Source: Streptomyces sp. NBC_00442 (GTDB lineage: Bacteria; Actinomycetota; Actinomycetes; Streptomycetales; Streptomycetaceae). Taken from it: DNA of 64,000 nucleotides. This document shows, in pieces, positions 46,201-54,774 of this stretch. A program made the translations under genes and the position numbers. The stretch covers positions 186,001 through 250,000 of the forward strand of contig NZ_CP107918.1 in the NCBI RefSeq assembly GCF_036014195.1, given 5' to 3'. Position 1 is the stretch's first letter; each line of letters opens with the position of its first letter. The notes beneath the pieces were generated by a model. The model worked only from the letters and a program-made list of their open reading frames with translations, did not search any database and was not told the origin of the DNA.

Positions 46201-46707
46201 ATGGGGCGGGTTTTCACAGTGAGCAGCAGCATGGTCGTCGGCGTGCCGCCCGAGGTGGCGTACCGGGCTGTGAGCCGCCCGTCCGACATGGGGCGGTGGA
46301 GCCCGGAGAACCTCGGAACGACGGGCGCGGCCGGAGAGGACTCCGCCGAAGTCGGTACGTCGTTCGTCGGGCGCAACAAGCGGGGCCTGTTCCGCTGGGT
46401 GACCAAGTGCACGGTCACCGCGGCCGACCCGGGCAGCCGTTTCGCGTTCCGTGTCCACGCCATCGGGATCGGCCGCCCTCGCCTGCGTGGTCCGATCGCC
46501 ACCTGGGAGTACCGCTTCGAACCGGTCGAGGGCGGCACACGGGTCACGGAGACGTGGACCGACGACCGGAAAGCGTGGCCCGACGTCGTGGCCGGCGTCT
46601 TCGACCGCATCGCCACCTCGGGCAGCACGTTCGCCGACTTCCAGTCGCGCAACATCGGCACGACGCTGCGGAATCTCAAGCGGGAGCTGGAGAGCGGCAC
46701 GGGCTGA
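46201..46707 (+). CDS. SRPBCC (START-like) family protein
   Basis: 168 residues from ATG 46201. Polyketide_cyc2/SRPBCC pattern: FTVSSSMVVGVPPEVAYRAV, then SDMGRWSPENLGTT, VGTSFVGRNKRGLFRWVTKC, WEYRFEPVEGGTRVTETWTD and a long C-terminal helix (TLRNLKRELES). The fold binds hydrophobic ligands in a deep cavity and some members are cyclases, but in stand-alone Streptomyces genes the ligand is normally unknown. Encoded between the caspase gene and the sigma/anti-sigma pair, with no overlap to either. Confidence 0.88.
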   Translation: MGRVFTVSSSMVVGVPPEVAYRAVSRPSDMGRWSPENLGTTGAAGEDSAEVGTSFVGRNKRGLFRWVTKCTVTAADPGSRFAFRVHAIGIGRPRLRGPIATWEYRFEPVEGGTRVTETWTDDRKAWPDVVAGVFDRIATSGSTFADFQSRNIGTTLRNLKRELESGTG

Positions 46708-46878
46708 GGCCCCTCGTGCCGCAGCCCGCGGCCCGCTCCCCGGCCGGCGAAAGGGGAGCGGGAGAACGCGGTAGATCGCGGGAGGCCGCTGCCGAAAACT
46801 CCGCTCGTGTACGGCAATCCGACGACGCTCCGGCTCCGAATCACCCTCATGACCATGAACCGCCGGGAGGATCAGCGG

Positions 46879-47463
46879 GTGAAAGAAACCGTGCACATCA
46901 GCGGAGCACGCCAGGCCGGCCCCGACCTGCCCGAGCTCCTGGCCAGGACCGCGCGTGGTGACGAGCAGGCGTTCTCGTCGGTGTACGACGCGGTCATCGG
47001 CCCCGTCTTCGGCCTCGTGCGCAGCGTGCTGCGTGATCCGGCCCAGTCGGAGGAAGTGGCGCAGGAGGTACTCGTCGACCTGTGGCGCACGGCCGCCCGG
47101 TACGAGCCCGAGCGCGGCGGCGTCATGAACTGGGTCCTGACCCTCGCACACCGGCGGGCCGTGGACCGGGTCCGCTCGGCCCAGGCCGCGGCCGAGCGGG
47201 AGAACAAGGCGGCACTGCTCGCCAGGACGCCCGCCTTCGACGAGGTGAGCGACGAAGTGGAGACCCGGCTGGAGCGGGAGTCGGTGCGCCGCTGTCTGCG
47301 CGCTCTGACGGAGTTGCAGCGCGAGTCGGTCGCGCTTGCCTACTACCGGGGGCTGACCTATCGAGAGGTCAGCGAGCTGCTGTCCGTGCCGCTCGGCACC
47401 ATCAAGACCCGCTTGCGCGACGGACTCATCCGGCTGCGCGACTGCCTGGGGGTGACCGCGTGA
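46879..47463 (+). CDS. sigK: ECF sigma factor of the SigK/RpoE type
   Basis: 194 residues from GTG 46879, seven bases after gggagga; upstream ATGs at 46849 and 46855 are alternatives. Sigma region 2: DLPELLARTARGDEQAFSSV and EVAQEVLVDLWRTAARYEPE, with VMNWVLTLAHRRAVDRVRSA. Region 4: LTELQRESVALAYYRGLTYR with EVSELLSVPLGTIKTRLRDG. The closest general match is SigK-type. It overlaps the RskA-like anti-sigma gene by four bases (GTGA). The symbol is by family similarity only, so the regulon cannot be assigned. Confidence 0.9.
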   Translation: MKETVHISGARQAGPDLPELLARTARGDEQAFSSVYDAVIGPVFGLVRSVLRDPAQSEEVAQEVLVDLWRTAARYEPERGGVMNWVLTLAHRRAVDRVRSAQAAAERENKAALLARTPAFDEVSDEVETRLERESVRRCLRALTELQRESVALAYYRGLTYREVSELLSVPLGTIKTRLRDGLIRLRDCLGVTA

Positions 47464-48215
47464 CCGGAGCCGACCTGCACACACTGACCGGCGCATACGC
47501 CCTGCACGCACTCCTCGACGACGAACGCACGGACTTCGAACGCCACCTCGCCCAATGCGAGCCCTGCACCCAGGAAGTCCGCGAACTCGCCGCCACCGCA
47601 GGCCGTCTCGGCCTGGCCATGACCACCACACCTCCCCCGACGCTGAAAGCAGACGTCCTGCGCAGGATCAGCACCGTACGCCAGGACCCGCCCCGCACCA
47701 CACCCCTGGCCCCCCACGTGACGCGGACCGGCCGCACGCGCACCCTGACACGCCTCGCACTCGCCGCCTGCCTCGCCGCCGCCGTCGCACTCGGCGGCAC
47801 CGCCGCCTGGCAGCACCAGCGGGCCGACACCGCACGCGACCAGGCAAAGTCCGCCCAAAAACAGTACCGGCAACTGGCCGACGTCCTGACGGCCCCCGAC
47901 GCCAAAGCGACCAGCGGACCAGTCACAGGCGGCGCCAACGCCACCCTCGTCATCGCCCGCAGCCGCGACCAAGCCGTCTTCCTCGCCTCCGGCCTCACAC
48001 GACCCCCCGCAGGAAAGGTCTACCAACTCTGGTTCAACGACGCCGGCACCATGCGACCCGCCGGACTCATGAACCCCACCCAAACCACCGAAGCAGTCCT
48101 GCTCACCGGCCCCGTCGACCAAGCCACCGGCATGGGCATCACCCTCGAACCCACAGGCGGCTCCCCACACCCCACCACCACACCCCTGGCCGTCATGGCC
48201 TTCCCCCAGGCGTGA
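47460..48215 (+). CDS. RskA-like anti-sigma factor
   Basis: 251 residues from GTG 47460. The N-terminal zinc-binding anti-sigma domain has the HLAQCEPC (HxxxCxxC) motif within TDFERHLAQCEPCTQEVREL. One membrane helix (LALAACLAAAVALGGTAAW) is followed by a RskA-type extracytoplasmic domain with LVIARSRDQAVFLASGL, GKVYQLWFNDAGTMRPAGLM and a closing LEPTGGSPHP region. It holds the sigma factor inactive until a periplasmic signal triggers its cleavage. Its codon use is richer in C/A third positions than its neighbours (many cac, acc, cca), a mild compositional shift. A hairpin follows. Confidence 0.93.
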   Translation: MTGADLHTLTGAYALHALLDDERTDFERHLAQCEPCTQEVRELAATAGRLGLAMTTTPPPTLKADVLRRISTVRQDPPRTTPLAPHVTRTGRTRTLTRLALAACLAAAVALGGTAAWQHQRADTARDQAKSAQKQYRQLADVLTAPDAKATSGPVTGGANATLVIARSRDQAVFLASGLTRPPAGKVYQLWFNDAGTMRPAGLMNPTQTTEAVLLTGPVDQATGMGITLEPTGGSPHPTTTPLAVMAFPQA

Positions 48216-48219
48216 GCCC

Positions 48220-48246
48220 GTCCGCCCATGGGCGCCATGGGCGGAC
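48220..48246. terminator. Hairpin between convergent genes
   Basis: Perfect 12-bp stem (48220-48231 with 48235-48246) and a 3-base loop, between the anti-sigma stop and the FAD protein stop on the other strand. Confidence 0.75.
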
Positions 48247-48322
48247 TCCACATTCCCGGTACCCGGTAGTGGTCCAGCGGCCCGCCGGGCAACGGTTCCG
48301 GCGGGCCCGCGCCGAACCCGGG

Positions 48323-49777
48323 TCAGGGGAACGGGGGCGCCAGTACGGCCGTGGGGTCGTAGCGGTGTTGCAGCGCCCGGAGTCGGGACAGGTTGCCGCC
48401 GTGGGCCGCGCGTGTCTCGGTCCCGGTCTCGGGGAGGCCCGGTCGCAGTTCGACGTTGTAGAACCCGATGGTGTGCGTGGCCAATGCCTGCAGGGTGTCG
48501 CGGGCCCACGTTCTGCAGGCCTCACCGGCGGCGGGCTCCTGCCACACCGCGTTGAGCGGAATGCTCCATTGGGCGTCTCTGCCCCAGAACGCGGTGGCGG
48601 TGTCGTCGATGTCGGCCAGTGCGCCGCCCGTGTGCTGGAAGTCGATGCGGCATGCGCGCGTGGGCGCGATGCGGATCCGTTCCGCGAGGGATGCGGCGAT
48701 CTCGGCGTCGAGCGTGGCACCGGTGAAGGCCGCCTTGCCGAAGAAGGAACCGCGCGGACCGTCACCCGGGCCGGGCAGTCGGACCGGTTCGGGCTCGGCG
48801 CCGCCGGCTCCGGGGATGGCGAATTCCGGCAGTCCTGCCGGAGTGCGGACGGTCGTCTGCGAGCGGTAGAGCGGCGACGCGCTCCCGTCGAAGACGGCGG
48901 AGGTCGCCGACGCGGCCCGCGCGAGGGCCTCGTCCCTCGGGCTCGCGCACACGGTGTGGACGAACAGGACCGGTTCGTCCGGTGAGAGCGGGGTGTGACC
49001 GAGGACCGCGCTCATGGTGGTGTCTCTCGGCAGCTCGGGAGCGACCCGGAAGTAGGTGGCGAGCGCGTCCAGGCCCACCACTGCCCGGTGGACCCGGACC
49101 GGGCCGGCCTCGTGGGTCCGCAACACCGCCGACGTGACCACCCCGACGGTGGGCGCGCACCCTCGGACCGCCCACCACAGGTCGGCTTCCTCGCCCGAGC
49201 TGCGCTCCGAGAGGTGGACGACGTCGCCGGACGGGAGCACGACCTCGACCCCGACGAGATGATCGAGGGTGAGCCCCAGGGACCTCGTCAGATGGCCGAT
49301 GCCCCCTCGGGTGGCCATCCCCAGCCCGGCGTGCCCCACGACGCCGACCGGCACCGTTCGGCCGGCCGGGGCGAGGACCCCGAGCATGGTGGCCATGGTC
49401 GCCCCACCTTCGACGATCACCCGTCGTCCGTCCGTACGGGCATGGTGCAAGTACGCCGAGAGGTCCAGCATGACGGCCCCGTCGGCGACGCAGTTCGAAC
49501 TCAGGCCCCCGCCCCGCACCGTCACCCGGGTCGCCGTCGCCGTCGCCTCTCTCATCACGGTCGCCACGTCGTCGGCGGTGCGGGGCGCCACGACGCACAC
49601 AGGTCGTCGAAGGGCGGCCTCCGGAAAGAAGACCCTCGCCAGAGCGTGCTCGTACCCCGCGCTTCCAGGTACGTACACCAGCGGTCCGAGCGCAGACCGC
49701 AACGGTCCGACGATGTCCGCCGACGGGCGGGCCAGGGGTGCGGAAGGGGCTGCGGGGGAAGTGTCGTTGCTGGGCAC
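48323..49777 (-). CDS. FAD-binding PCMH (berberine-bridge-like) oxidoreductase
   Basis: 484 residues from GTG 49777 with ggagcctcc upstream. It has the FAD_binding_4/PCMH fold: CVVAPRTADDVATVMREATA, TRVTVRGGGLSSNCVADGAV (FAD loop), GHAGLGMATRGGIGHLTRSL and LTLDHLVGVEVVLPSGDVVH. In most berberine-bridge enzymes the FAD loop reads G-G-H and the His is covalently attached to FAD. Here the position is Leu (GGGLSS), so FAD is probably bound non-covalently or this branch differs. The end NLSRLRALQHRYDPTAVLAP resembles the usual YDPxxxF segment. The substrate is unknown. Confidence 0.87.
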   Translation of the reverse strand: MPSNDTSPAAPSAPLARPSADIVGPLRSALGPLVYVPGSAGYEHALARVFFPEAALRRPVCVVAPRTADDVATVMREATATATRVTVRGGGLSSNCVADGAVMLDLSAYLHHARTDGRRVIVEGGATMATMLGVLAPAGRTVPVGVVGHAGLGMATRGGIGHLTRSLGLTLDHLVGVEVVLPSGDVVHLSERSSGEEADLWWAVRGCAPTVGVVTSAVLRTHEAGPVRVHRAVVGLDALATYFRVAPELPRDTTMSAVLGHTPLSPDEPVLFVHTVCASPRDEALARAASATSAVFDGSASPLYRSQTTVRTPAGLPEFAIPGAGGAEPEPVRLPGPGDGPRGSFFGKAAFTGATLDAEIAASLAERIRIAPTRACRIDFQHTGGALADIDDTATAFWGRDAQWSIPLNAVWQEPAAGEACRTWARDTLQALATHTIGFYNVELRPGLPETGTETRAAHGGNLSRLRALQHRYDPTAVLAPPFP

Positions 49778-50070
49778 GGAGGCTCCGATTCCCGGTGATG
49801 ACGAGGGTTTCGGGCGAGGGCCTTCGGTTGTCCCGGCTGGATGAAGAGACGAATTGCGCGGCACACTAGAGGAGTTGAGGGCAGCACACAAGACACCGCG
49901 GCCCGGCGGCCGCCCCGGAATTCCTCGCCCGCCGCCCGCAACGCCGGCCGACCGGAGCACCCAGCCCCACGCCCCGCGTCCGCCCTTGGGGACCAACGAG
50001 CCAGCCAGTATCGGTGAGACCGACCATGGTCGCGCCACCGTGATCCAGCAGCACAAGCGATCCACCATGA
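49778..50070. other. Intergenic region, nothing recognised
   Basis: About 290 bases upstream of the FAD gene. Open frames run through it but lack motifs. It should contain the FAD gene promoter. Confidence 0.4.
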
Positions 50071-50265
50071 CGGGCGCCCGCCGAACTGCCAGTCGTGCAC
50101 CTCACTGTCGGCGTACCGGTCCGGGGTCAGGGTGGCTCGTGCCGTGTCCGGGTCCGGCACTTGGACCAGCGCTGCGGTGCCCAGCCAGGTGGCGCCGTGG
50201 TCGGACAGCAACGGTCCATAGGCGATCAGCTGGTTCCGGTCGGGCGGCACCGTGAGGGCGGCGGG
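50071..50265 (-). pseudogene. Fragment of a YciI-like protein
   Basis: On the minus strand the frame after the MerR stop gives RNQLIAYGPLLSDHGATWLG then TAALVQVPDPDTARATL and YADSEVHDWQFGGRP, which matches the second half of YciI-domain proteins. It has no own N-terminus: the preceding in-frame codons are the end of the MerR gene and its TGA at 50266-50268. After GGRP the similarity ends without a proper stop. It is therefore an internal remnant of a YciI gene joined to the MerR gene by a deletion. Confidence 0.65.
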
Positions 50266-50631
50266 TCATCCGGGTCGGCCCGCTGCTCGCAACGGGCATC
50301 CGGTGCCGACGCGCGCGGTAAGTTCGGCGCGCAGGGTGGCGAGTTCGGCCATGCGTGCGTCGACGAGCTGGATCTTTTCCTCGAACAGCGCGGACAGTGC
50401 TTCCGCGACGTCCGGCGCCCCACGCAGGTCCTCGCCGGTCCGTGCGATCTCCGCCAGAGAGAATCCGAGTGTCTGTGCGGTGCGGACATAGTGCAGCCAG
50501 GCCACTGCCTCGGGTGGGAAGTCACGGTATCCGTTGTGCAGGCGCCGACCTGCGATGAGGCCGACCTTCTCGTAGAACCTGATCGTGTCCCTGGTCATCC
50601 CCGTCTGCGCGGACAGCTCTCCGATGCGCAT
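50266..50631 (-). CDS. MerR-family transcriptional regulator
   Basis: 121 residues from ATG 50631, the short single-domain MerR type. HTH: RIGELSAQTGMTRDTIRFYE, then KVGLIAGRRLHNGYRDFPPE and the dimerisation helix ALFEEKIQLVDARMAELATL. It should bind a promoter with long spacing and respond to a small ligand or metal. Divergent from the membrane-protein gene at 50730, with a MerR-like promoter in between. Its 3' end is fused to a broken YciI sequence, so the last residues (CPLRAAGRPG) may be a recent junction. Confidence 0.9.
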   Translation of the reverse strand: MRIGELSAQTGMTRDTIRFYEKVGLIAGRRLHNGYRDFPPEAVAWLHYVRTAQTLGFSLAEIARTGEDLRGAPDVAEALSALFEEKIQLVDARMAELATLRAELTARVGTGCPLRAAGRPG

Positions 50632-50658
50632 AACCCAACGCCCCCCTTAGGACAATGA

Positions 50659-50691
50659 ACTTGACCTTGGACCGTACTCCACTGTTTAGCG
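50659..50691 (+). promoter_or_regulatory. MerR-type promoter driving the membrane-protein gene
   Basis: TTGACC (50661-50666) and TTAGCG/TTTAGC (50685-50691) separated by 18-19 bases, the extended spacing typical of MerR-regulated promoters, around a degenerate dyad ccttggaccgtactccactg. It lies between the MerR gene and the rightward gene. Confidence 0.6.
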
Positions 50692-50729
50692 TGAGGCGTC
50701 GCTGACACCAGACCAGCTGGAGCCTCCTC

Positions 50730-51200
50730 ATGATCCGTCCCTCTGTCCCCTCATGTCCCGCCCATCTTCGTGTCGTACGCGCGAGCGCCTGGTACGACCT
50801 CGCGGTCACCGCGGGGTTCGTGACACCGTGGACGTACGCGCTGGTGCACGACGCGCTGTCCTCATTGGCCGATACACTCGGGTGGGGCGTCCTGCCCGCA
50901 CTCGATCCGTGGCAGACCCTGTACGCGAATCTGATGGGTTCGGTCGTGGTCGTCTGGGCGGCCCTGCGCATCGTCCGACCGCTGCCGGTGCACGGACTGT
51001 TCGACGGCATCGCGCGCATCCTGTTCTCAGCGTGGATGGCGTACGCACTGGCCCACGGTGCCTCGCGGATACTGTGGCCGTTCTTCACCGTCGAGGTCGC
51101 GTGGGGCATTGTCCAGCTTGTGCCCTGGCGGCGGAACCGGCACAGCAACGCCGGCTTTGAGCACCAGACCGGCCAACCGGAACGCTCAGCGGCCAACTGA
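50730..51200 (+). CDS. Membrane protein of unknown function
   Basis: 156 residues from ATG 50730. Hydrophobic segments: ASAWYDLAVTAGFVTPWTYA, TLYANLMGSVVVVWAALRIV, GIARILFSAWMAYALAHGAS and FTVEVAWGIVQLVPW, giving about four membrane helices. It resembles DoxX-like or DUF4267-like small membrane proteins but no family is certain. The C-terminal tail is polar. Transcribed from the MerR-type promoter, it is the likely target of the divergent regulator. Confidence 0.75.
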   Translation: MIRPSVPSCPAHLRVVRASAWYDLAVTAGFVTPWTYALVHDALSSLADTLGWGVLPALDPWQTLYANLMGSVVVVWAALRIVRPLPVHGLFDGIARILFSAWMAYALAHGASRILWPFFTVEVAWGIVQLVPWRRNRHSNAGFEHQTGQPERSAAN

Positions 51201-51500
51201 GGCGCTCAGTTGCACCGGCCCGGCGTTCCTGCTCCCGCGTCGCGTGTTCAGAAGTCCAGGTCGAGCTGGTCGATGCCGCCGAGCTCGACGTCCGACAGTC
51301 TCAACGCGCGCGCTTCGAACGGGCGTTGGGCGCAGGCCGGGAAAGGTGCGCGGTGTCATGCCGAGCCGGAGCGAGAGTCCGGCCCCGGACGCCGCCGGAC
51401 GCCGCTGCCTTCATGCGCCGGCAGTGTTGACCTTCACCCTGGGGGAGCCCGCAGCATCGGACGGGCCGGGCGACGTACCCGGCAACGAGGAGGTACGCGC
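51201..51500. other. 300-base gap with a possible gene remnant on the minus strand
   Basis: Reading leftward, about 51247-51320 gives FEARALRLSDVELGGIDQLD then LDF and a stop. This looks like the end of a protein but has no start or upstream continuation in the window, so it is only a possible remnant. The MerR-PP2C promoter should also be here (ribosome site gaggagg at 51487-51493). Confidence 0.35.
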
Positions 51501-52694
51501 ATGGGTTTGCTGACCATCGGCACGTTCGCGAGGGCGTCCCGGCTGTCTCCGAAGGCGCTGCGCCTGTACGACGAGCTCGGTCTGCTGACTCCCGCTCGCG
51601 TCGACCCGGTGACCGGCTATCGCCTCTACGCGCCCGAGCAACTGGGCCAGGCCCGACTCGTCGCCTGGCTCCGCCGGCTGGGGATGCCGCTCGCCCGGAT
51701 CCAGCACGTCTGCACCCTGGACGCGGCTCGCGCGGCCGAAGAGGTCCGCGCGTTCTGGGCCCGGGTCGAAGCCGATACCGCCGCGCGGCGGGACCTGGCC
51801 GTCTTCCTCGTGGACCACCTCTCCCGGAAGGACCCCGACATGGCTCCCGACGCCCTGCCCTTGGCCATCCGTTACGCCGCCCTCTCCGACACCGGCCGCC
51901 GCCGCGCGGCCAATCAGGACACCGCCTACGCGGGATCACACCTGCTCGCCGTCGCCGACGGCTTCGGCGATCGGGGAGCCCTGGCCGGCGCCGCGGCCAT
52001 CGACGCGCTCAAGCACCTGCAGACCGACGGCATCGCGGCCGGCAGCCTCCTCGATGTCCTCGACCGTGCGATCGAGGAGGCCAGGCAGGCGGTGAACGGC
52101 GTCTCGGGTGCCGGTTCTTCATCCGACGAGGCCGGGACCACGCTGACCGCGATGCTCTGGACCGGCTCACAGCTGGCGCTCGTGCACATCGGCGACTCCC
52201 GCGCATACCTGCTGCGTGACGGAGAGCTGTTCCTGATCACGCACGACCACACCCTCGTGCAGGCGATGGTCGACGAAGGACGTCTGCGTCCGGAGGAAGC
52301 AGCCTCGCACCCTCAGCGGTCCCTGCTGCTCCGCGCTCTCGGCCACGGCTCCGACGACACCGCGGACATGCGCCTGCACGACGCTCACCAGGGCGACCGT
52401 TACCTGCTCTGCTCCGACGGCCTGTCGGCCGTCGTGCCGGACGACGAGATCCGCCGGGTGATCTCCGGCATCGGTACCCCCGAGCACGCGGTCCGCGAGC
52501 TCGTCGCCCTCGCCAATGGGTCCGGCGGGCCCGACAACATCAGCTGCGTGGTCGCCGATGTCGTCGTCACGAGGTCCCAGGTCGCGGAGACCCAGGAGGT
52601 ACACGAGGTCGCGGAGGCACAGGACGTCGCGGAGGCGCAAGAGGTCGCGGAGGCGCAGGAGTTGACGGTGGCCCAACAGGGCGGCCGACGCTAG
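51501..52694 (+). CDS. MerR-type HTH fused to PP2C-family Ser/Thr phosphatase
   Basis: 397 residues from ATG 51501, after gaggagg. The first 75 residues are a MerR helix-turn-helix ([40 protein letters not shown]) with a dimerisation helix. Residues 120-375 are a PP2C phosphatase: [22 protein letters not shown] (the DG metal Asp), [20 protein letters not shown] (GDS metal motif), [20 protein letters not shown] and [16 protein letters not shown] (DN metal Asp). A C-terminal tail of repeated VAEAQE units follows. This fusion is known in Streptomyces: the DNA-binding and phosphatase parts in one chain suggest that phosphorylation controls a promoter. It ends four bases into the convergent pseudogene. 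Confidence 0.92.
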   Translation: MGLLTIGTFARASRLSPKALRLYDELGLLTPARVDPVTGYRLYAPEQLGQARLVAWLRRLGMPLARIQHVCTLDAARAAEEVRAFWARVEADTAARRDLAVFLVDHLSRKDPDMAPDALPLAIRYAALSDTGRRRAANQDTAYAGSHLLAVADGFGDRGALAGAAAIDALKHLQTDGIAAGSLLDVLDRAIEEARQAVNGVSGAGSSSDEAGTTLTAMLWTGSQLALVHIGDSRAYLLRDGELFLITHDHTLVQAMVDEGRLRPEEAASHPQRSLLLRALGHGSDDTADMRLHDAHQGDRYLLCSDGLSAVVPDDEIRRVISGIGTPEHAVRELVALANGSGGPDNISCVVADVVVTRSQVAETQEVHEVAEAQDVAEAQEVAEAQELTVAQQGGRR

Positions 52695-53485
52695 CCGTTG
52701 AGCGTGGACATGAGCGCGGGGGCGTAACGCTCGCCCGCGGCGATACGCCGCGGCGCACCGGCCTCGATGGCCGCCAGGTCCTCGGCGGTGACCGTGATGT
52801 CCGTGGCCGCAACCTTCTCCTCAAGGTAGCGGCGGCGCTTCGTGCCCGGGATCGGCACGGCTCCCTGGCGCATGACCCACGCGAGGGCGGGATGGGACGC
52901 GGTGACTCCCTTCGCCGCCGCAAGCCGGCCGACCTCGCGGACGGCCTCGCGGACGACGTCGCGGCTGCGCTCGAAATTACGGCCCGGGAAGGAGCGGGGT
53001 CGGTGCGGCGGAAGTCGTCTTCGGTGAAGCCCTCGGGGCTGGTGATCCCGCCCGAAAGGAATCCGGGCCCAGCGGGGAGTAAGCGACCAGGCTGATAGCC
53101 CAGGTCGGCCGGCGTGTCGGCGACACCGTCGCTCTCGACGCCCCGCTCGACCAGCGAGTACCCCGCCTGTACGGCCGACACGGGGTGGACCGCGTGCGCG
53201 CGGCGGATGGTGGCGGGCGCCGCCTCGCTCACCCCGATGGCTCCCGCCTTGCCCTGCGCGACCAGCTCACCCATGGCGCCCACCGTCTCCTCGACGGGCA
53301 CCTGCGGGTCGACGCGGTGCAGGTAGCGGTGCAGGTAGTAGAGGTCGACGTGGTCCGTGCGCAGGTGCCGCAGGGAACGCTCCAAGGAATTGGCGGATGT
53401 ATTCCGGCCGGCCGTTGTGGCCGCGCGGCTCGCCGTCGTCGGTGATCTCGACGCCGGTCTTGGTGACGAGGACCCGCCGACCTAC
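52691..53485 (-). pseudogene. Aldo/keto reductase pseudogene
   Basis: Reading leftward the expected AKR blocks appear in different frames: [20 protein letters not shown] (frame 1), then [40 protein letters not shown] and [20 protein letters not shown] (frame 2), then [20 protein letters not shown] and [18 protein letters not shown] to the stop (frame 3). YLHRYLHR contains an in-frame 9-base duplication. The catalytic Tyr/Asp/Lys region upstream of VLVTK is not recognisable. At least two frameshifts plus a missing N-terminus make this non-functional. Confidence 0.85.
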
Positions 53486-53730
53486 GCGGGCGTCTTGTTC
53501 GATTCGACGCCGGATGACGACGCCCCGGCCCACCAGGCAGAGGCCGAGGGCCGAGGGCCGCAAGCCGAGGGCCGAAGGACGCGTCGAGTACGTCTGCGGT
53601 AGCAGTCGCCGGGTGCGACCGCGCGACCGCTCCGGCGACGGCCTCCCGTCCCCGCTTCTCCCCGCTCACTGACGTCGGCGAAGATGGGGCCTGCCCCATT
53701 GGCCGCCCGAGCAGAGGAGTGCTTGCGCAG

Positions 53731-54774
53731 ATGCCCGCTTCCGGTTCCCCGTCCGGTTCCAAACCTCCGACGATCGCCGATGTGGCGCGCGTCGCGGGGG
53801 TGTCGCGCACGACCGTCTCGCACGCGCTCAACGGCCTGGGCAAGGTCGATCCCCGGACCCGGGAGCGGATCAAGCAGGTCGCCCTGGACCTCGGGTACCG
53901 GCCCAACTTGCGGGCGCAGCGGCTGCGTACGGGCCAGGCGAAGGCCATCGCACTGGTGTCGTCCATGCCGTTCGCGGTGGCCGGCGGACCGTCGCGGCTC
54001 GGGTTCTACATGGAAGTGGCCGCTGCCGCCGCCGAGAGCGCGCTCGTCCATGACTACGCGCTGGTGCTCGTGCCGCCCGTGCAGTCCGAGTCCGCGCTCT
54101 ACTCCCTCGACATCGACGGGGCCATCGTGGTCGAGCCCGACATCGATGACGCCGCGGTCACACAACTGCGCGGGCGGGGGCTGCCGTACGTCGCGCTCGG
54201 CCGGCCCGTAGCGGCGGACGACCGTGCGCCGTACGTGGATCTGTGGGGGGAGGAGGTGGTGACCGTGCTCCTGACGCATCTGCGGGAGCAGGGGGCCAGG
54301 CACCCGGCCCTCGTCGTGGGTTCGGGCTCGCGGCATTCGTCGGTCGACGCCCGGTCCGCGTACGAGCGCATCGCCGCCGAGCACCAGTGGACTCCCCTCG
54401 TCGAGGCATGGCCCGAGACGGGCGGCGAGGAGGAGGCGTACGAGCGCTGCACGGCACTGCTCGCCGCACATCCCGAGATCGACGCGGTCTGTGCTCTGGT
54501 GGACGCGTTCGCGGTCGGGGCGGTTCGTGCCATCCGGGACAGCGGGCGCTCCATCCCGGACGACGTCATGGTCGCCACCCGCTACGACGGATTGCGTGCC
54601 CGTACCTGCCAACCACCCCTCACCGCGGTCGACCTGCATCTGGAGCGGGCGGCGTCCGACGCGGTGGAATTGCTGCTCGCGGGGTTGCGCGGCGCCGCGG
54701 CCGCACCCGCTCCGGCCGCGGCGCCCGCGCCCACCCTGGTCGCGCGTGCTTCCTCGCTCAGGCCCCGGCGATGA
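53731..54774 (+). CDS. LacI-family transcriptional regulator
   Basis: 347 residues from ATG 53731; GTG 53719 is possible but sits too close to the ribosome site agagga. HTH: PTIADVARVAGVSRTTVSHA, LNGLGKVDPRTRERIKQVAL, DLGYRPNLRAQRLRTGQ (hinge helix). A periplasmic-binding-like core follows (AIALVSSMPFAVAGGP, GAIVVEPDIDD, AVCALVDAFAVGAVRAIRDS, IPDDVMVATRYDG). The C-terminus is Ala/Pro-rich and overlaps the TauE gene by 17 bases. A perfect LacI-type palindrome at 58584-58601, upstream of the permease operon, is the likely target, so it probably senses a purine- or pyrimidine-related ligand. Confidence 0.92.
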   Translation: MPASGSPSGSKPPTIADVARVAGVSRTTVSHALNGLGKVDPRTRERIKQVALDLGYRPNLRAQRLRTGQAKAIALVSSMPFAVAGGPSRLGFYMEVAAAAAESALVHDYALVLVPPVQSESALYSLDIDGAIVVEPDIDDAAVTQLRGRGLPYVALGRPVAADDRAPYVDLWGEEVVTVLLTHLREQGARHPALVVGSGSRHSSVDARSAYERIAAEHQWTPLVEAWPETGGEEEAYERCTALLAAHPEIDAVCALVDAFAVGAVRAIRDSGRSIPDDVMVATRYDGLRARTCQPPLTAVDLHLERAASDAVELLLAGLRGAAAAPAPAAAPAPTLVARASSLRPRR

